Source: Sphingomonas sp. SORGH_AS_0879
GTDB taxonomy: Bacteria; Pseudomonadota; Alphaproteobacteria; Sphingomonadales; Sphingomonadaceae
DNA: 64,000 nt
NCBI RefSeq assembly: GCF_030819175.1
Contig: NZ_JAUTBJ010000002.1
Coordinates: forward strand, 754,001 to 818,000
Direction of reading: 5' to 3'
This document shows positions 41,341 to 49,031 of the stretch, one piece after another (positions within the stretch are counted from its first letter, which is position 1; each line of letters starts with the position of its first letter). The position numbers and the translations under genes are program-made. The notes beneath the pieces are model-generated. The model made no database searches. It worked only from the letters and a program-made list of their open reading frames with translations, and was not told the DNA's origin.

Positions 41341-42602
41341 TATTCGCCGATCCCCGCTTCGTTGACGAAGAGCGCGCCCGAGGTGACGATCTTCTCGCCC
41401 GGCTTCAGGCCCGATGTGATGGTGACCAGGCCATTGGAGGATTCCCCGGTCGTCACGTCGCGCGCGACCAGCAGGCCGTCGGGGCGCATGATCCAGACGC
41501 GCGCAGCGTCGCCTTCATGGATGACGGCGGCGGCGGGGACGCGGATCGCTTCGCCCGCATTCCGATGCTTGATCGCGAAGCTGGCGAACATTTGGGGCTT
41601 CAGCGCCTTGTCGGGGTTGGGGATCGAGGCGCGCACCGGCAGGCGATGGGTCTGCGGATCGAGCGCGGCGCCGACCAGATCGATCGTCGCGTGGAAGACG
41701 CGGCCCGGCAGCGCGGGCGTCGTCACCTCGACGGGATCGCCGACGCGGACATTCTCGGCATCGCTCTCGGCCACCTGCGCGACCAGCCAGACGCGCGAGG
41801 GGTCGGTGATGGTCATCACCGGCTTGTCGCCGCCCTGCGAGACATATTGCCCGGCCGCGACATCGCGCGAGGCGATGACGCCGCTGATCGGCGCGTGCAG
41901 CGTGGTGATGTCGTGGATGCCGGAGACTTCGCCGACATTCTCCAGCCGGTTGATCTCACCCTGCGACTTGCCGAGGATCGCCAGCTTGTCGCGCGCGGCG
42001 CCGAGCGAGGCGGCGGCGGTGCGGGCGCTCGCCTGCGCGGCGGCGAGGTCGGCCCTGGCCTGCTGATAATCCTTCAGCGCGCCGCCGGCGGTTTCATAGA
42101 TCTGCTGCTGGCGGTCGGCATTGCGCTGCGCCGCGACGAGTTGCGCCTGCGCGTTCTGATAGGCGGCACGGGCCGAGAACAGGCCCGACCGCGCATCGAC
42201 GAAATCGCTGGTCTTGATGAGGAGCAGCGGCTGGCCCTGGCGCACCACCTGACCCGCATCGGCCAGCACGCGCACCACCTGCCCCGCATAGGGCATCAGC
42301 ACCGGGGTCGAGCGGGTGCCATCGACGGTGATCGCCCCCGTCGCCATCGTCTGGTCGCCCGACGCGCCCAGCCCGACGCGCATGGTCGGCATCGCGTCCA
42401 ACTGGTCTTTCGACAGGCGCAGCGTGCCCGGCGGCGGCGGGGGCGGCGGCATCTCTTCCTTATGGGTCAGCTTGCCGATGACCGTAATCAGGATCAGCAC
42501 GCCCACCAGCACGGCGGCGGCGATCCCCACCCAGCGCCATTGCTGCGCGGAGGAAAGTCGACGGGTTTCGGGTAGCGTTTCGTCGGCAGGGTTGGCGTGC
42601 AT
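41340..42602 (-). CDS. czcB: RND efflux periplasmic adaptor (membrane fusion protein)
   Basis: 420 residues linking pump and outer-membrane channel. One N-terminal transmembrane helix (VGIAAAVLVGVLILITVIG, about 27-45) precedes a Pro-rich spacer PPPPPPPG. Then come the barrel-sandwich halves (VRVLADAGQVVRQGQPLLLI and ITTLHAPISGVIASRDVAAGQYV) around a helical hairpin (SARAAYQNAQAQLVAAQRNA). The C-terminal beta domains end ITSGLKPGEKIVTSGALFVNE. There is no extended His-rich metal-binding N-terminus. The ATG at 42602 is preferred over an upstream one at 42668, whose extra residues are unlike an adaptor. Confidence 0.92.
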   Translation of the reverse strand: MHANPADETLPETRRLSSAQQWRWVGIAAAVLVGVLILITVIGKLTHKEEMPPPPPPPGTLRLSKDQLDAMPTMRVGLGASGDQTMATGAITVDGTRSTPVLMPYAGQVVRVLADAGQVVRQGQPLLLIKTSDFVDARSGLFSARAAYQNAQAQLVAAQRNADRQQQIYETAGGALKDYQQARADLAAAQASARTAAASLGAARDKLAILGKSQGEINRLENVGEVSGIHDITTLHAPISGVIASRDVAAGQYVSQGGDKPVMTITDPSRVWLVAQVAESDAENVRVGDPVEVTTPALPGRVFHATIDLVGAALDPQTHRLPVRASIPNPDKALKPQMFASFAIKHRNAGEAIRVPAAAVIHEGDAARVWIMRPDGLLVARDVTTGESSNGLVTITSGLKPGEKIVTSGALFVNEAGIGE

Positions 42603-42670
42603 CGGCTTCTTTCGGCGCGAGAGGCTGGGATATTGGCGCCGGGCGATAGGGGGTGTGCCCTGACGCACCC

Positions 42671-42687
42671 CTTACGGAAATCTTACG
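42671..42687. promoter_or_regulatory. Direct repeat, candidate response-regulator site of the efflux operon
   Basis: CTTACG-N5-CTTACG with an 11-base step (minus strand CGTAAG-N5-CGTAAG), 69-85 bases before the adaptor start. OmpR-family regulators of metal and envelope stress bind this type of site; the PmrA box, for example, is a 6-base repeat with 5-base spacing. Confidence 0.5.
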
Positions 42688-42793
42688 AGACGTTCATGAA
42701 TGGTGGTGCCGATCCGGGCATGTCCGGCGGGATGGACATGATCCGCAGGGGGAATGGAACCGCGAAACGCGATGACCATGTTGTCATCGAAGG

Positions 42794-42818
42794 GGAACAA
42801 GTCACCCCGTTCGTCGTT
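42794..42818 (+). promoter_or_regulatory. Candidate general-stress (sigma EcfG) promoter
   Basis: GGAAC (42794-42798), exactly 16 bases, CGTT (42815-42818). This is a full match to the alphaproteobacterial EcfG consensus. The downstream 51-codon gene has AGGAGGGGG and an ATG 33 bases after the -10. Confidence 0.65.
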
Positions 42819-42851
42819 GAAATGCAACGCTTCAACAGGAGGGGGATCATC

Positions 42852-43007
42852 ATGGCCAGTCATATGCCGCCACCGCGGATTTCGGACCTTCCGCGCGAAG
42901 AGCGCCTGGACGCCCTTTATCGCCGCTTCGCCGACGATCGGGCCCGTTACATGGAAATGCGCACGCGTCGTCCCGGTCTGTTGCACCGGTTGCTGCACAT
43001 GATCTGA
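42852..43007 (+). CDS. Small basic protein, 51 residues, probable stress-response gene
   Basis: MASHMPPPRISDLPREERLD continues with a charged helix (ALYRRFADDRARYMEMRTRRPGLLHRLLHMI). A very strong Shine-Dalgarno AGGAGGGGG precedes the ATG at 42852. There is no membrane span or cysteine; the C-terminal helix is amphipathic and basic. The function is unknown. The candidate EcfG promoter upstream suggests induction in the general stress response. It is divergent from the metal efflux operon. Confidence 0.72.
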   Translation: MASHMPPPRISDLPREERLDALYRRFADDRARYMEMRTRRPGLLHRLLHMI

Positions 43008-43050
43008 TCCCCTGGCGAGCCCGGCGCGAACGGGCTCCCAATGCCTCGCC

Positions 43051-43218
43051 TCAGCGCGGGAAGGGGCGCTTTCCGACCATGGCCTTGCGCAAGCGTATCG
43101 CCTTGGGGCGGAACCGACGTTCCAGGCGCATGTCGCTATAGCCGATCGCCAGGGACAGGATGACCAGCGACGACAGCGCCGATATGGTCAACCAGATTTC
43201 CACGAGCGCCCCGGCCAT
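43051..43218 (-). CDS. Small single-span membrane protein, 55 residues
   Basis: MAGALVEIWLTISALSSLVILSLAIGYSDM contains one transmembrane helix (about 6-26). A basic tail RLERRFRPKAIRLRKAMVGKRPFPR would lie in the cytoplasm by the positive-inside rule. GGAAGAAAG precedes the ATG at 43218. The gene is convergent with the 51-residue protein gene and divergent from the DUF1275 gene. The function is unknown. Confidence 0.65.
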   Translation of the reverse strand: MAGALVEIWLTISALSSLVILSLAIGYSDMRLERRFRPKAIRLRKAMVGKRPFPR

Positions 43219-43245
43219 GCTTTCTTCCCAGACTGGAGCCGTCCC

Positions 43246-43270
43246 AACGCCGTGACGGGGAATCCGATCC
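43246..43270 (-). promoter_or_regulatory. Possible sigma EcfG-type promoter
   Basis: On the minus strand GGATC (43266-43270), 16 bases, CGTT (43246-43249), 27 bases before the ATG of the 55-residue membrane protein. One base differs from the -35 consensus GGAAC, but the geometry equals that of the two better sites. Confidence 0.35.
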
Positions 43271-43341
43271 GGCGCACCCTGGACTTTCCCGGACGACGAT
43301 GGGAGTGGCGGCAGCAATTCCGGCTGCTATGACGTGAAACC

Positions 43342-43977
43342 ATGATCCGATCCGACCGACGCTTCTGGCCCCTCGCCACCGGTCTGGCGTTGCTGGCGGG
43401 TTATGTGGACGCGATCGGTTTCCAGCATCTGGGCGGCTATTTCGTTTCCTTCATGAGCGGGAACGGCACCATGCTGGCCGTGCACATCGTGTCGGCGGAG
43501 GGGCGGCCTTCGGGGGCCGTCTCAATCCTTGCCCTGCTGCTCGGCCTGTTCGTCGGTGGCGTGATGATCGGCACGCTGATCCGGCTGGCCTCGCCCCGTT
43601 ATGGGCAGGTCGCGGTCCTGATGTTGGTCGCGATGCTTCTGGCGGTGGCGGCAGGGGGCGGGGGATGGCCCGCGCTGGCGATGGTCGTGGCGATGGGGGC
43701 GCTCAACGCGACGTTCGAGCGTGATGGAGAGGTCAGCATCGGCGTCACCTATATGACAGGAACGCTGGTCAAGATCGGGCAGCATCTGGCGCGGATGATC
43801 GCGGGGCGCGGTCGTTGGGCGTGGGTGCCCTATCTGGCGCTATGGGCCGGGTTCCTGCTGGGGGCGGGACTGGGGGCGTGGCTGTTTCCCTGGTGCGGCA
43901 TGGTCGCCCTGGCGGCGGCTTCGGGCGCGGCGCTGATCGGTGCGGGGGCATCATGGTGGCTCCACAGGGCACCCTGA
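43342..43977 (+). CDS. DUF1275 (YoaK-type) membrane protein
   Basis: 211 residues with six hydrophobic segments. The family hallmarks are at the start: ALLAGYVDAIGFQHLGGYFVSFMSGNGT (about 17-44), and in the middle GALNATFERDGEVSIGVTYMTGTLVKIGQ (about 119-147), the second half of an internal repeat (the SFMSGNGT and TYMTGTLV units correspond). The function of this family is not established; a transporter role has been suggested. It has no operon partner. Confidence 0.88.
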   Translation: MIRSDRRFWPLATGLALLAGYVDAIGFQHLGGYFVSFMSGNGTMLAVHIVSAEGRPSGAVSILALLLGLFVGGVMIGTLIRLASPRYGQVAVLMLVAMLLAVAAGGGGWPALAMVVAMGALNATFERDGEVSIGVTYMTGTLVKIGQHLARMIAGRGRWAWVPYLALWAGFLLGAGLGAWLFPWCGMVALAAASGAALIGAGASWWLHRAP

Positions 43978-44017
43978 CGCGGGAGCGGAGGCTTGGCCGC
44001 TTTTGTTCGGACGCGAC

Positions 44018-44044
44018 TTGGATTTCACGCGAGAGCAATATAAT
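44018..44044 (+). promoter_or_regulatory. Promoter of the valine-degradation cluster
   Basis: A perfect TATAAT at 44039-44044 with TTGGAT at 44018-44023 (15-base spacer, short). The predicted start is near 44051, about 38 bases before mmsA, whose ATG is preceded by AGGAGAG. Confidence 0.5.
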
Positions 44045-44088
44045 TACAAGCCCAAGAGTCGGGCATCAGACCCGCGACAGGAGAGTGT

Positions 44089-45606
44089 ATGCGCGTGATC
44101 GACCATGTGGTCGCCGGTGGACAGCCCGCGACCGATAGTGCCACCGCCCGGCCCGAGGGTCGTCTGGGCGACGTCTTCGACCCCAATAGCGGCCAGGTGC
44201 AGGCCCGCGTGCTGCTGGGCGATGCCGCGTTGCTGGAGCGTGCCGTCGCCGCCGCGCAAGCCGCGCAGCCCGGCTGGGCCGCGACCAATCCGCAGCGCCG
44301 GGCGCGCGTCATGTTCCGCTTCAAGGAACTGGTCGAGCAGAATATGGACGCACTCGCGCATCTGCTCTCCTCCGAACATGGCAAGGTGATCGCCGACGCG
44401 AAGGGCGACATCCAGCGCGGGCTGGAGGTGATCGAGTTCGCCTGCGGTATCCCCCACGCATTGAAGGGCGAATATACGCAAGGGGCGGGGCCGGGCATCG
44501 ACGTCTATTCGATGCGCATGCCGCTGGGCATCGGGGCGGGGATCACGCCGTTCAACTTCCCGGCGATGATCCCGATGTGGATGTTCGGTGTCGCCATCGC
44601 CTGCGGCAACGCCTTCATCCTGAAGCCGTCGGAACGTGATCCCTCGGTGCCGGTGCGCCTCGCCGAACTGATGCGCGAGGCGGGGGCGCCCGAGGGCATC
44701 CTCCAGGTCGTCCACGGCGACAAGGCGATGGTCGATGCGATCCTCGACCATCCGGCGATCAGCGCGGTCAGCTTCGTCGGGTCTTCCGACATCGCGCATT
44801 ATGTCTATCGGCGCGGAGTCGAGGCGGGCAAGCGCGTCCAGGCGATGGGCGGGGCCAAGAATCACGGCATCGTCATGCCCGATGCCGATCTGGATCAGGT
44901 GGTCGCCGACCTGTCGGGCGCGGCCTTCGGCTCGGCGGGGGAGCGGTGCATGGCGCTGCCCGTGGTGGTGCCGGTGGGGGACAAGACGGCGGACGCCTTG
45001 CGCGAGAAGCTGATCCCCGCGATCGACGCTTTGCGGGTCGGCGTGTCGACCGATGCGCAGGCGCATTACGGCCCCGTGGTCAACGCCGCGCACAAACGCC
45101 GCGTGGAGGACTGGATCCAGACCGGCGTCGACGAGGGCGCGGAACTGGTCGTGGACGGGCGCGGCTTCCAGTTGCAGGGTTATGAGGACGGCTTCTTCAT
45201 CGGCCCGTCGCTGTTCGATCGGGTGACGCCCGCCATGCAAAGCTATCGGGAGGAAATCTTCGGCCCCGTCCTGCAAATCGTCCGCGCTCCCGATTTCGAG
45301 ACGGCCGTGCGCCTGCCCAGCGAGCACCAATATGGCAACGGCGTCGCGATCTTTACCCGTAACGGCCATGCCGCGCGGGAGTTCGCTGCAAGGGTCGAGG
45401 TGGGGATGGTCGGCATCAACGTGCCGATCCCGGTGCCGGTGGCCTATCATACGTTCGGCGGCTGGAAGCGTTCGGCCTTTGGTGACGTGAACCAGCACGG
45501 CATGGAGGGCGTCCGCTTCTGGACCAAGGTGAAGACGGTGACGCAGCGCTGGCCCGATGGCTCGGCCGATGGCGGGAACGCGTTCGTAATCCCGACCATG
45601 GCGTAA
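44089..45606 (+). CDS. mmsA: Methylmalonate-semialdehyde dehydrogenase (CoA-acylating)
   Basis: Converts methylmalonate semialdehyde to propionyl-CoA with NAD and CoA, the last step of valine breakdown. 505 residues of the aldehyde dehydrogenase fold: ITPFNFPAMIPMWMFGVAIACGNAFILKPSERDP (cofactor loop, about 148-181), SFVGSSDIAHYVY (Rossmann), and the catalytic cysteine in FGSAGERCMALPVVVPVG (about 280-297). The active-site neighbourhood GERCMA is typical of MmsA and differs from generic aldehyde dehydrogenases (GQxC). It heads a cluster with acyl-CoA dehydrogenase, HIBYL-CoA hydrolase, enoyl-CoA hydratase and mmsB, all on the plus strand. Confidence 0.94.
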   Translation: MRVIDHVVAGGQPATDSATARPEGRLGDVFDPNSGQVQARVLLGDAALLERAVAAAQAAQPGWAATNPQRRARVMFRFKELVEQNMDALAHLLSSEHGKVIADAKGDIQRGLEVIEFACGIPHALKGEYTQGAGPGIDVYSMRMPLGIGAGITPFNFPAMIPMWMFGVAIACGNAFILKPSERDPSVPVRLAELMREAGAPEGILQVVHGDKAMVDAILDHPAISAVSFVGSSDIAHYVYRRGVEAGKRVQAMGGAKNHGIVMPDADLDQVVADLSGAAFGSAGERCMALPVVVPVGDKTADALREKLIPAIDALRVGVSTDAQAHYGPVVNAAHKRRVEDWIQTGVDEGAELVVDGRGFQLQGYEDGFFIGPSLFDRVTPAMQSYREEIFGPVLQIVRAPDFETAVRLPSEHQYGNGVAIFTRNGHAAREFAARVEVGMVGINVPIPVPVAYHTFGGWKRSAFGDVNQHGMEGVRFWTKVKTVTQRWPDGSADGGNAFVIPTMA

Positions 45607-45613
45607 CAGCACG

Positions 45614-45715
45614 CCCCTCCCGAAATCGGGAGGGGATGGGGGAGGGCAGGCCACAAGCGATGGTCTCGATGAGACTCCATGCCCTCCCCAAACCCCTCCC
45701 GCCTGCGGGAGGGGC
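45614..45715. repeat. Family B composite repeat (core inverted)
   Basis: CCCCTCCCGAAATCGGGAGG begins the left palindrome and CCCCTCCCGCCTGCGGGAGG the right. The core at 45650-45676 (GCCACAAGCGATGGTCTCG) is the reverse complement of the core in the copies at 9394 and 48838. Confidence 0.85.
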
Positions 45716-45736
45716 TTAAAGAAGCGAGAGATTTCG

Positions 45737-46879
45737 ATGACCCAATTCGACCTGACCGACGAACAGCGCGAAATCCAGGATCTGGCGCGCCGCTTCACCG
45801 CCGACCGCATCACCCCCTTCGCGGCGGAGTGGGACGAGAAGCACATCTTCCCCCGCGACACGATCAAGGAAGCGGCGGACCTCGGCTTCGCCGCCATCTA
45901 CGTCTCGGAGGAATCGGGCGGCATCGCGCTCGGGCGGCTGGAGGCGGCGCTGATCATGGAGGCGATGGCCTATGGCTGTCCCTCGACCAGCGCGTTCATC
46001 TCGATCCACAATATGGCGTCGTGGATGATCGACCGCTTCGGCGACGCGGACGTGAAGGGCCGCTATCTGCCCGACCTCGTGACCATGGAACGGATGGCGA
46101 GCTATTGCCTGACCGAGCCGGGTTCGGGGTCCGACGCGGCCGCGCTCAAGACCCGTGCGGTCCTCGATGGCGACCATTATGTCGTCTCCGGCTCCAAGCA
46201 GTTCATCTCGGGCGGCGGCGAGAATGAGGTGTACGTCACCATGGTCCGCACCGGCGAGGAGGGGCCGAAGGGCATTTCCTGCCTGGTGATCGACAAGGAC
46301 ATGCCCGGCGTCTCCTTCGGTGCGAACGAGCGCAAGCTGGGCTGGCACTCGCAGCCGACGCGGCAGGTGATGTTCGATCAGGTTCGCGTTCCGGTCGCCA
46401 ACCGGCTGGGCGCGGAGGGCGAGGGATTCCGTATCGCGATGATGGGGCTGGACGGCGGGCGGCTGAACATCGGGGCCTGCTCGCTGGGCGGTGCGCAGCG
46501 CTGTCTGGACGAGGCGGTCGCTTATGTGAAGGACCGCCGCCAGTTCGGCAAGGCGATCGCCGAATTCCAGAACACCCAGTTCACCCTGGCCGACATGGCG
46601 ACCGAATTGGAGGCGGCGCGCGCTTTGCTCTACCTTGCCGCCGCCAAGGTGACCGACAATGCGCCCGACAAGACCCGCTTCGCCGCCATGGCGAAAAGGC
46701 TCGCGACCGATACCGGATCGTCGGTGGTCGACCGGGCGCTGCAACTCCATGGGGGGTATGGCTATCTGATGGACTATCCCATCGAGCGCTTCTGGCGCGA
46801 CCTGCGGGTCCATTCGATCCTGGAGGGGACGAACCAGGTGATGCGGATGATCGTTGGGCGCGATTTGTTGAAAGCGTGA
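45737..46879 (+). CDS. Isobutyryl-CoA/short-chain acyl-CoA dehydrogenase
   Basis: A 380-residue FAD enzyme oxidising an acyl-CoA to the 2-enoyl-CoA, passing electrons to ETF. The FAD/substrate motifs YCLTEPGSGSDAAALKTRA (about 119-137) and DRRQFGKAIAEFQNTQF are present, and the catalytic base is the Glu in HSILEGTNQVMRMIVGRDLL near the C-terminus. The position between mmsA and HIBYL-CoA hydrolase points to isobutyryl-CoA (valine pathway) as substrate; sequence alone cannot exclude 2-methylbutyryl-CoA. The start at 45737 follows AGAAGCGAGAG. Confidence 0.92.
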   Translation: MTQFDLTDEQREIQDLARRFTADRITPFAAEWDEKHIFPRDTIKEAADLGFAAIYVSEESGGIALGRLEAALIMEAMAYGCPSTSAFISIHNMASWMIDRFGDADVKGRYLPDLVTMERMASYCLTEPGSGSDAAALKTRAVLDGDHYVVSGSKQFISGGGENEVYVTMVRTGEEGPKGISCLVIDKDMPGVSFGANERKLGWHSQPTRQVMFDQVRVPVANRLGAEGEGFRIAMMGLDGGRLNIGACSLGGAQRCLDEAVAYVKDRRQFGKAIAEFQNTQFTLADMATELEAARALLYLAAAKVTDNAPDKTRFAAMAKRLATDTGSSVVDRALQLHGGYGYLMDYPIERFWRDLRVHSILEGTNQVMRMIVGRDLLKA

Positions 46880-46886
46880 ATCCGTC

Positions 46887-46971
46887 GCCCCAGCGCAGGC
46901 TGGGGCCTTTCTCCACAGGCGTCGCGTTCTTGAGAGAGATCCCAGCCTCCGCTGGGATGACGGTAGGGAAG
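46887..46971. repeat. Family E inverted repeat
   Basis: GCCCCAGCGCAGGCTGGGGC (46887-46906) and ATCCCAGCCTCCGCTGGGAT (46939-46958) are two related hairpins of opposite orientation separated by 32 bases. It is the only clear copy in the window and lies between the acyl-CoA dehydrogenase and hydrolase genes. Confidence 0.7.
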
Positions 46972-46990
46972 AAGAAGGTAAAAGGATCGC

Positions 46991-48040
46991 ATGACCCAGG
47001 ATCTGATCGTCACCCGCCAAGGCCCGGTCGGGCGACTGCGGCTCAACCGGCCCAAGGCGATCCATGCGCTGACCCGCGACATGTGCGAGGGCGTGCTCAT
47101 CGCGCTGGAGGACTGGCGCGCAGACCTTTCGGTCGAGGCGATCATCATCGACCATGCCGAGGGGCGCGGCTTTTGCGCGGGCGGCGATATCCGCCTGCTG
47201 GCGACAAGCGGTGCGGGCGATGGCGAGGCGGCACGGGGCTTCTTCCATGCCGAATACCGGATGAACCACCGTCTGTTCACCTATGCCAGGCCGATCGTCG
47301 CCTTCATGGACGGCATCACCATGGGCGGCGGCGTCGGCATTGCCGCTCCCGCCCGCTTCCGCGTCGCCACCGAGAATACCCGCTTCGCCATGCCGGAGAC
47401 GGGCATCGGCCTGTTCCCCGATGTCGGCGGCGGCCGGTATCTTTCGCGGCTGCCGGGGCGGATGGGCGAGTTTCTGGCGCTGACCGGGCACCGTCTCGAT
47501 GGGGCGGAGGCGCACGCGCTGGGCCTTGCCAGCCATTATCTCCCATCGTCCGCGCTGGAGGAGGCCAAGGTCGCGATCGTCGCCGCGCCGCAAGAGATCG
47601 CCGCCGCGCTCGATCGGCTCTCCACGCCTGCGCCGACCGCGAAGATCATGGCCCATGCCGCGGAGATCGACCGGCTCTTCGCCGCCGACACGCTGGAGGA
47701 GATACTGGCCGCGCTGGCGGCTGACGGCGGCGAATGGGCGACGCAGCAACTGGGGGTCCTTCGCACCAAGTCGCCGCAGGCCTGCAAGGTTTCGCTCCGA
47801 CTGCTGCGCGAGGGCAGGCTGACCACCGACTTCGCCGAGGAGATGGCTCGCGAATATGGCGTCGCCTCCCATGTCGTGCAGCGGCCCGATTTCGTCGAGG
47901 GTGTCCGCGCGCTGATAGTCGACAAGGACAATGCGCCCCGCTGGAACCCGGCGACCCCGGAAGGCGTCACCGACACGATGATCGACCATATCTTCGCCCC
48001 CCTCCCCGATGGGCAGGCCTGGACACCCGACGACCGCTGA
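46991..48040 (+). CDS. 3-hydroxyisobutyryl-CoA hydrolase (crotonase superfamily)
   Basis: Hydrolyses 3-hydroxyisobutyryl-CoA to 3-hydroxyisobutyrate in valine catabolism. The 349-residue length is that of HIBYL-CoA hydrolases and well above simple enoyl-CoA hydratases (about 260). Crotonase oxyanion motifs RGFCAGGDIRLL (about 58-69) and DGITMGGGVGIAAPARFRVA (about 107-126), followed by FAMPETGIGLFPDVGGGRYLSR (catalytic Glu and Asp region), identify the subtype. The C-terminal extension ends FVEGVRALIVDKDNAPRWNP, a family signature. It is 12 bases before the next gene. Confidence 0.93.
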   Translation: MTQDLIVTRQGPVGRLRLNRPKAIHALTRDMCEGVLIALEDWRADLSVEAIIIDHAEGRGFCAGGDIRLLATSGAGDGEAARGFFHAEYRMNHRLFTYARPIVAFMDGITMGGGVGIAAPARFRVATENTRFAMPETGIGLFPDVGGGRYLSRLPGRMGEFLALTGHRLDGAEAHALGLASHYLPSSALEEAKVAIVAAPQEIAAALDRLSTPAPTAKIMAHAAEIDRLFAADTLEEILAALAADGGEWATQQLGVLRTKSPQACKVSLRLLREGRLTTDFAEEMAREYGVASHVVQRPDFVEGVRALIVDKDNAPRWNPATPEGVTDTMIDHIFAPLPDGQAWTPDDR

Positions 48041-48052
48041 GAAGGACGCAGC

Positions 48053-48830
48053 ATGACCGACCATAACACCCTGATCGTCGAGCGCCGCGAGGCGGTGACC
48101 CTGGTGACGCTCAACCGGCCCCAGGCGCTGAACGCGCTCAATGCCGAATTGCTGTCCGAACTGCTGGACGTGATGCGCGCCTATGACGCCGATCCGGACC
48201 AGCGCTGCGCCGTCATCACCGGCAGCCCCAAGGCGTTCGCGGCGGGCGCGGACATCAAGGAAATGCAGGAGATGGACTTCGCCGCCATGTACGGGCGAAA
48301 TCACTTCTCCGGCTGGGACGAGTTCACCCGTACCCGCAAGCCGATCATCGCGGCGGTCGCGGGCTATGCGCTGGGCGGCGGGTGCGAACTGGCGATGATG
48401 TGCGACTTCATCCTCGCCGCCGACACCGCCAGGTTCGGCCAGCCCGAGATCAAGCTGGGCGTGACGCCGGGCATGGGCGGATCGCAGCGGCTCGCCCATG
48501 CGGTCGGCAAGGCCAAGGCGATGGAGATGTGCCTGACCGGCCGGATGATGGACGCCGAGTGAAGCCGAGCGCGCCGGGCTGGTGGCGCGCATCGTCCCCG
48601 CTGCCGATCTGGTCGAGGAAGCGCTCAAGACCGCGGCGACCATCGCGGGGCTCGCCCCGATCGCGGTCCGCGCGAACAAGGAAATGGTCAACGCCGCCTT
48701 CGACATGGGGCTGGCCCAGGGCGTGCAGTTCGAGCGGCGGCTGTTCCACGGCCTGTTCGGCTCGGCCGATCAAAAGGAAGGCATGGCGGCATTCGTGGAG
48801 AAGCGCAGCCCCAACTGGACAGGGCAGTGA
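48053..48830 (+). pseudogene. Enoyl-CoA hydratase, interrupted by a one-base insertion
   Basis: The first frame encodes 169 residues ([59 protein letters not shown]) and stops at TGA 48560-48562 after MMDAE. Removing the T at 48560 restores EAERAGLVARIVPAADLVEE and the rest through RSPNTTGQ-like PNWTGQ, for an intact 258-residue enoyl-CoA hydratase, the normal family length. The insertion is not in a homopolymer. In-frame restart at a GTG at 48582 could give only the C-terminal 82 residues. It would hydrate methacrylyl-CoA in the valine pathway. Either a true mutation or a sequence error. Confidence 0.85.
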
Positions 48831-48837
48831 GTCCCAC

Positions 48838-49003
48838 GCCCCTCCCGTAAACGAGTTTCAGGTCGGTCATGCCCCCGGCATGACCTAAACGATGCGGGGC
48901 ATCGTTTACCTGAAACTGGGATGGGGGAGAGCAGGAAGTCTCACCGAGACCATCGCCTGTGGCCTTGCCCTCCCCCAGCCCCTCCCGCCTGGGGGAGGGG
49001 GGA
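48838..49003. repeat. Family B repeat interrupted by a structured insert
   Basis: The outer palindrome CCCCTCCCG..TGGGATGGGGGAG is split by about 70 bases (48847-48916). Three perfect stems lie within: GTTTCAGG/CCTGAAAC (48855-48862 with 48909-48916), GGTCATGCC/GGCATGACC (48865-48885) and AAACGATGC/GCATCGTTT (48887-48907). The usual core GTCTCACCGAGACCATCGCC follows at 48938-48957 and a right palindrome at 48978-49003. Confidence 0.8.
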
Positions 49004-49031
49004 AGAAAAAGAAAATGTAGGAGAGAGCATC

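Noticed and set aside
42770..42787. GATGAC-N6-GTCATC inverted repeat upstream of the 51-residue gene
   Set aside because: Short arms and no partner evidence; may be chance, so it is not listed as an operator.
48560..48562. Programmed frameshifting at the TGA of the enoyl-CoA hydratase
   Set aside because: No slippery sequence or known recoding signal around GAG-TGA; a simple insertion explains it better.
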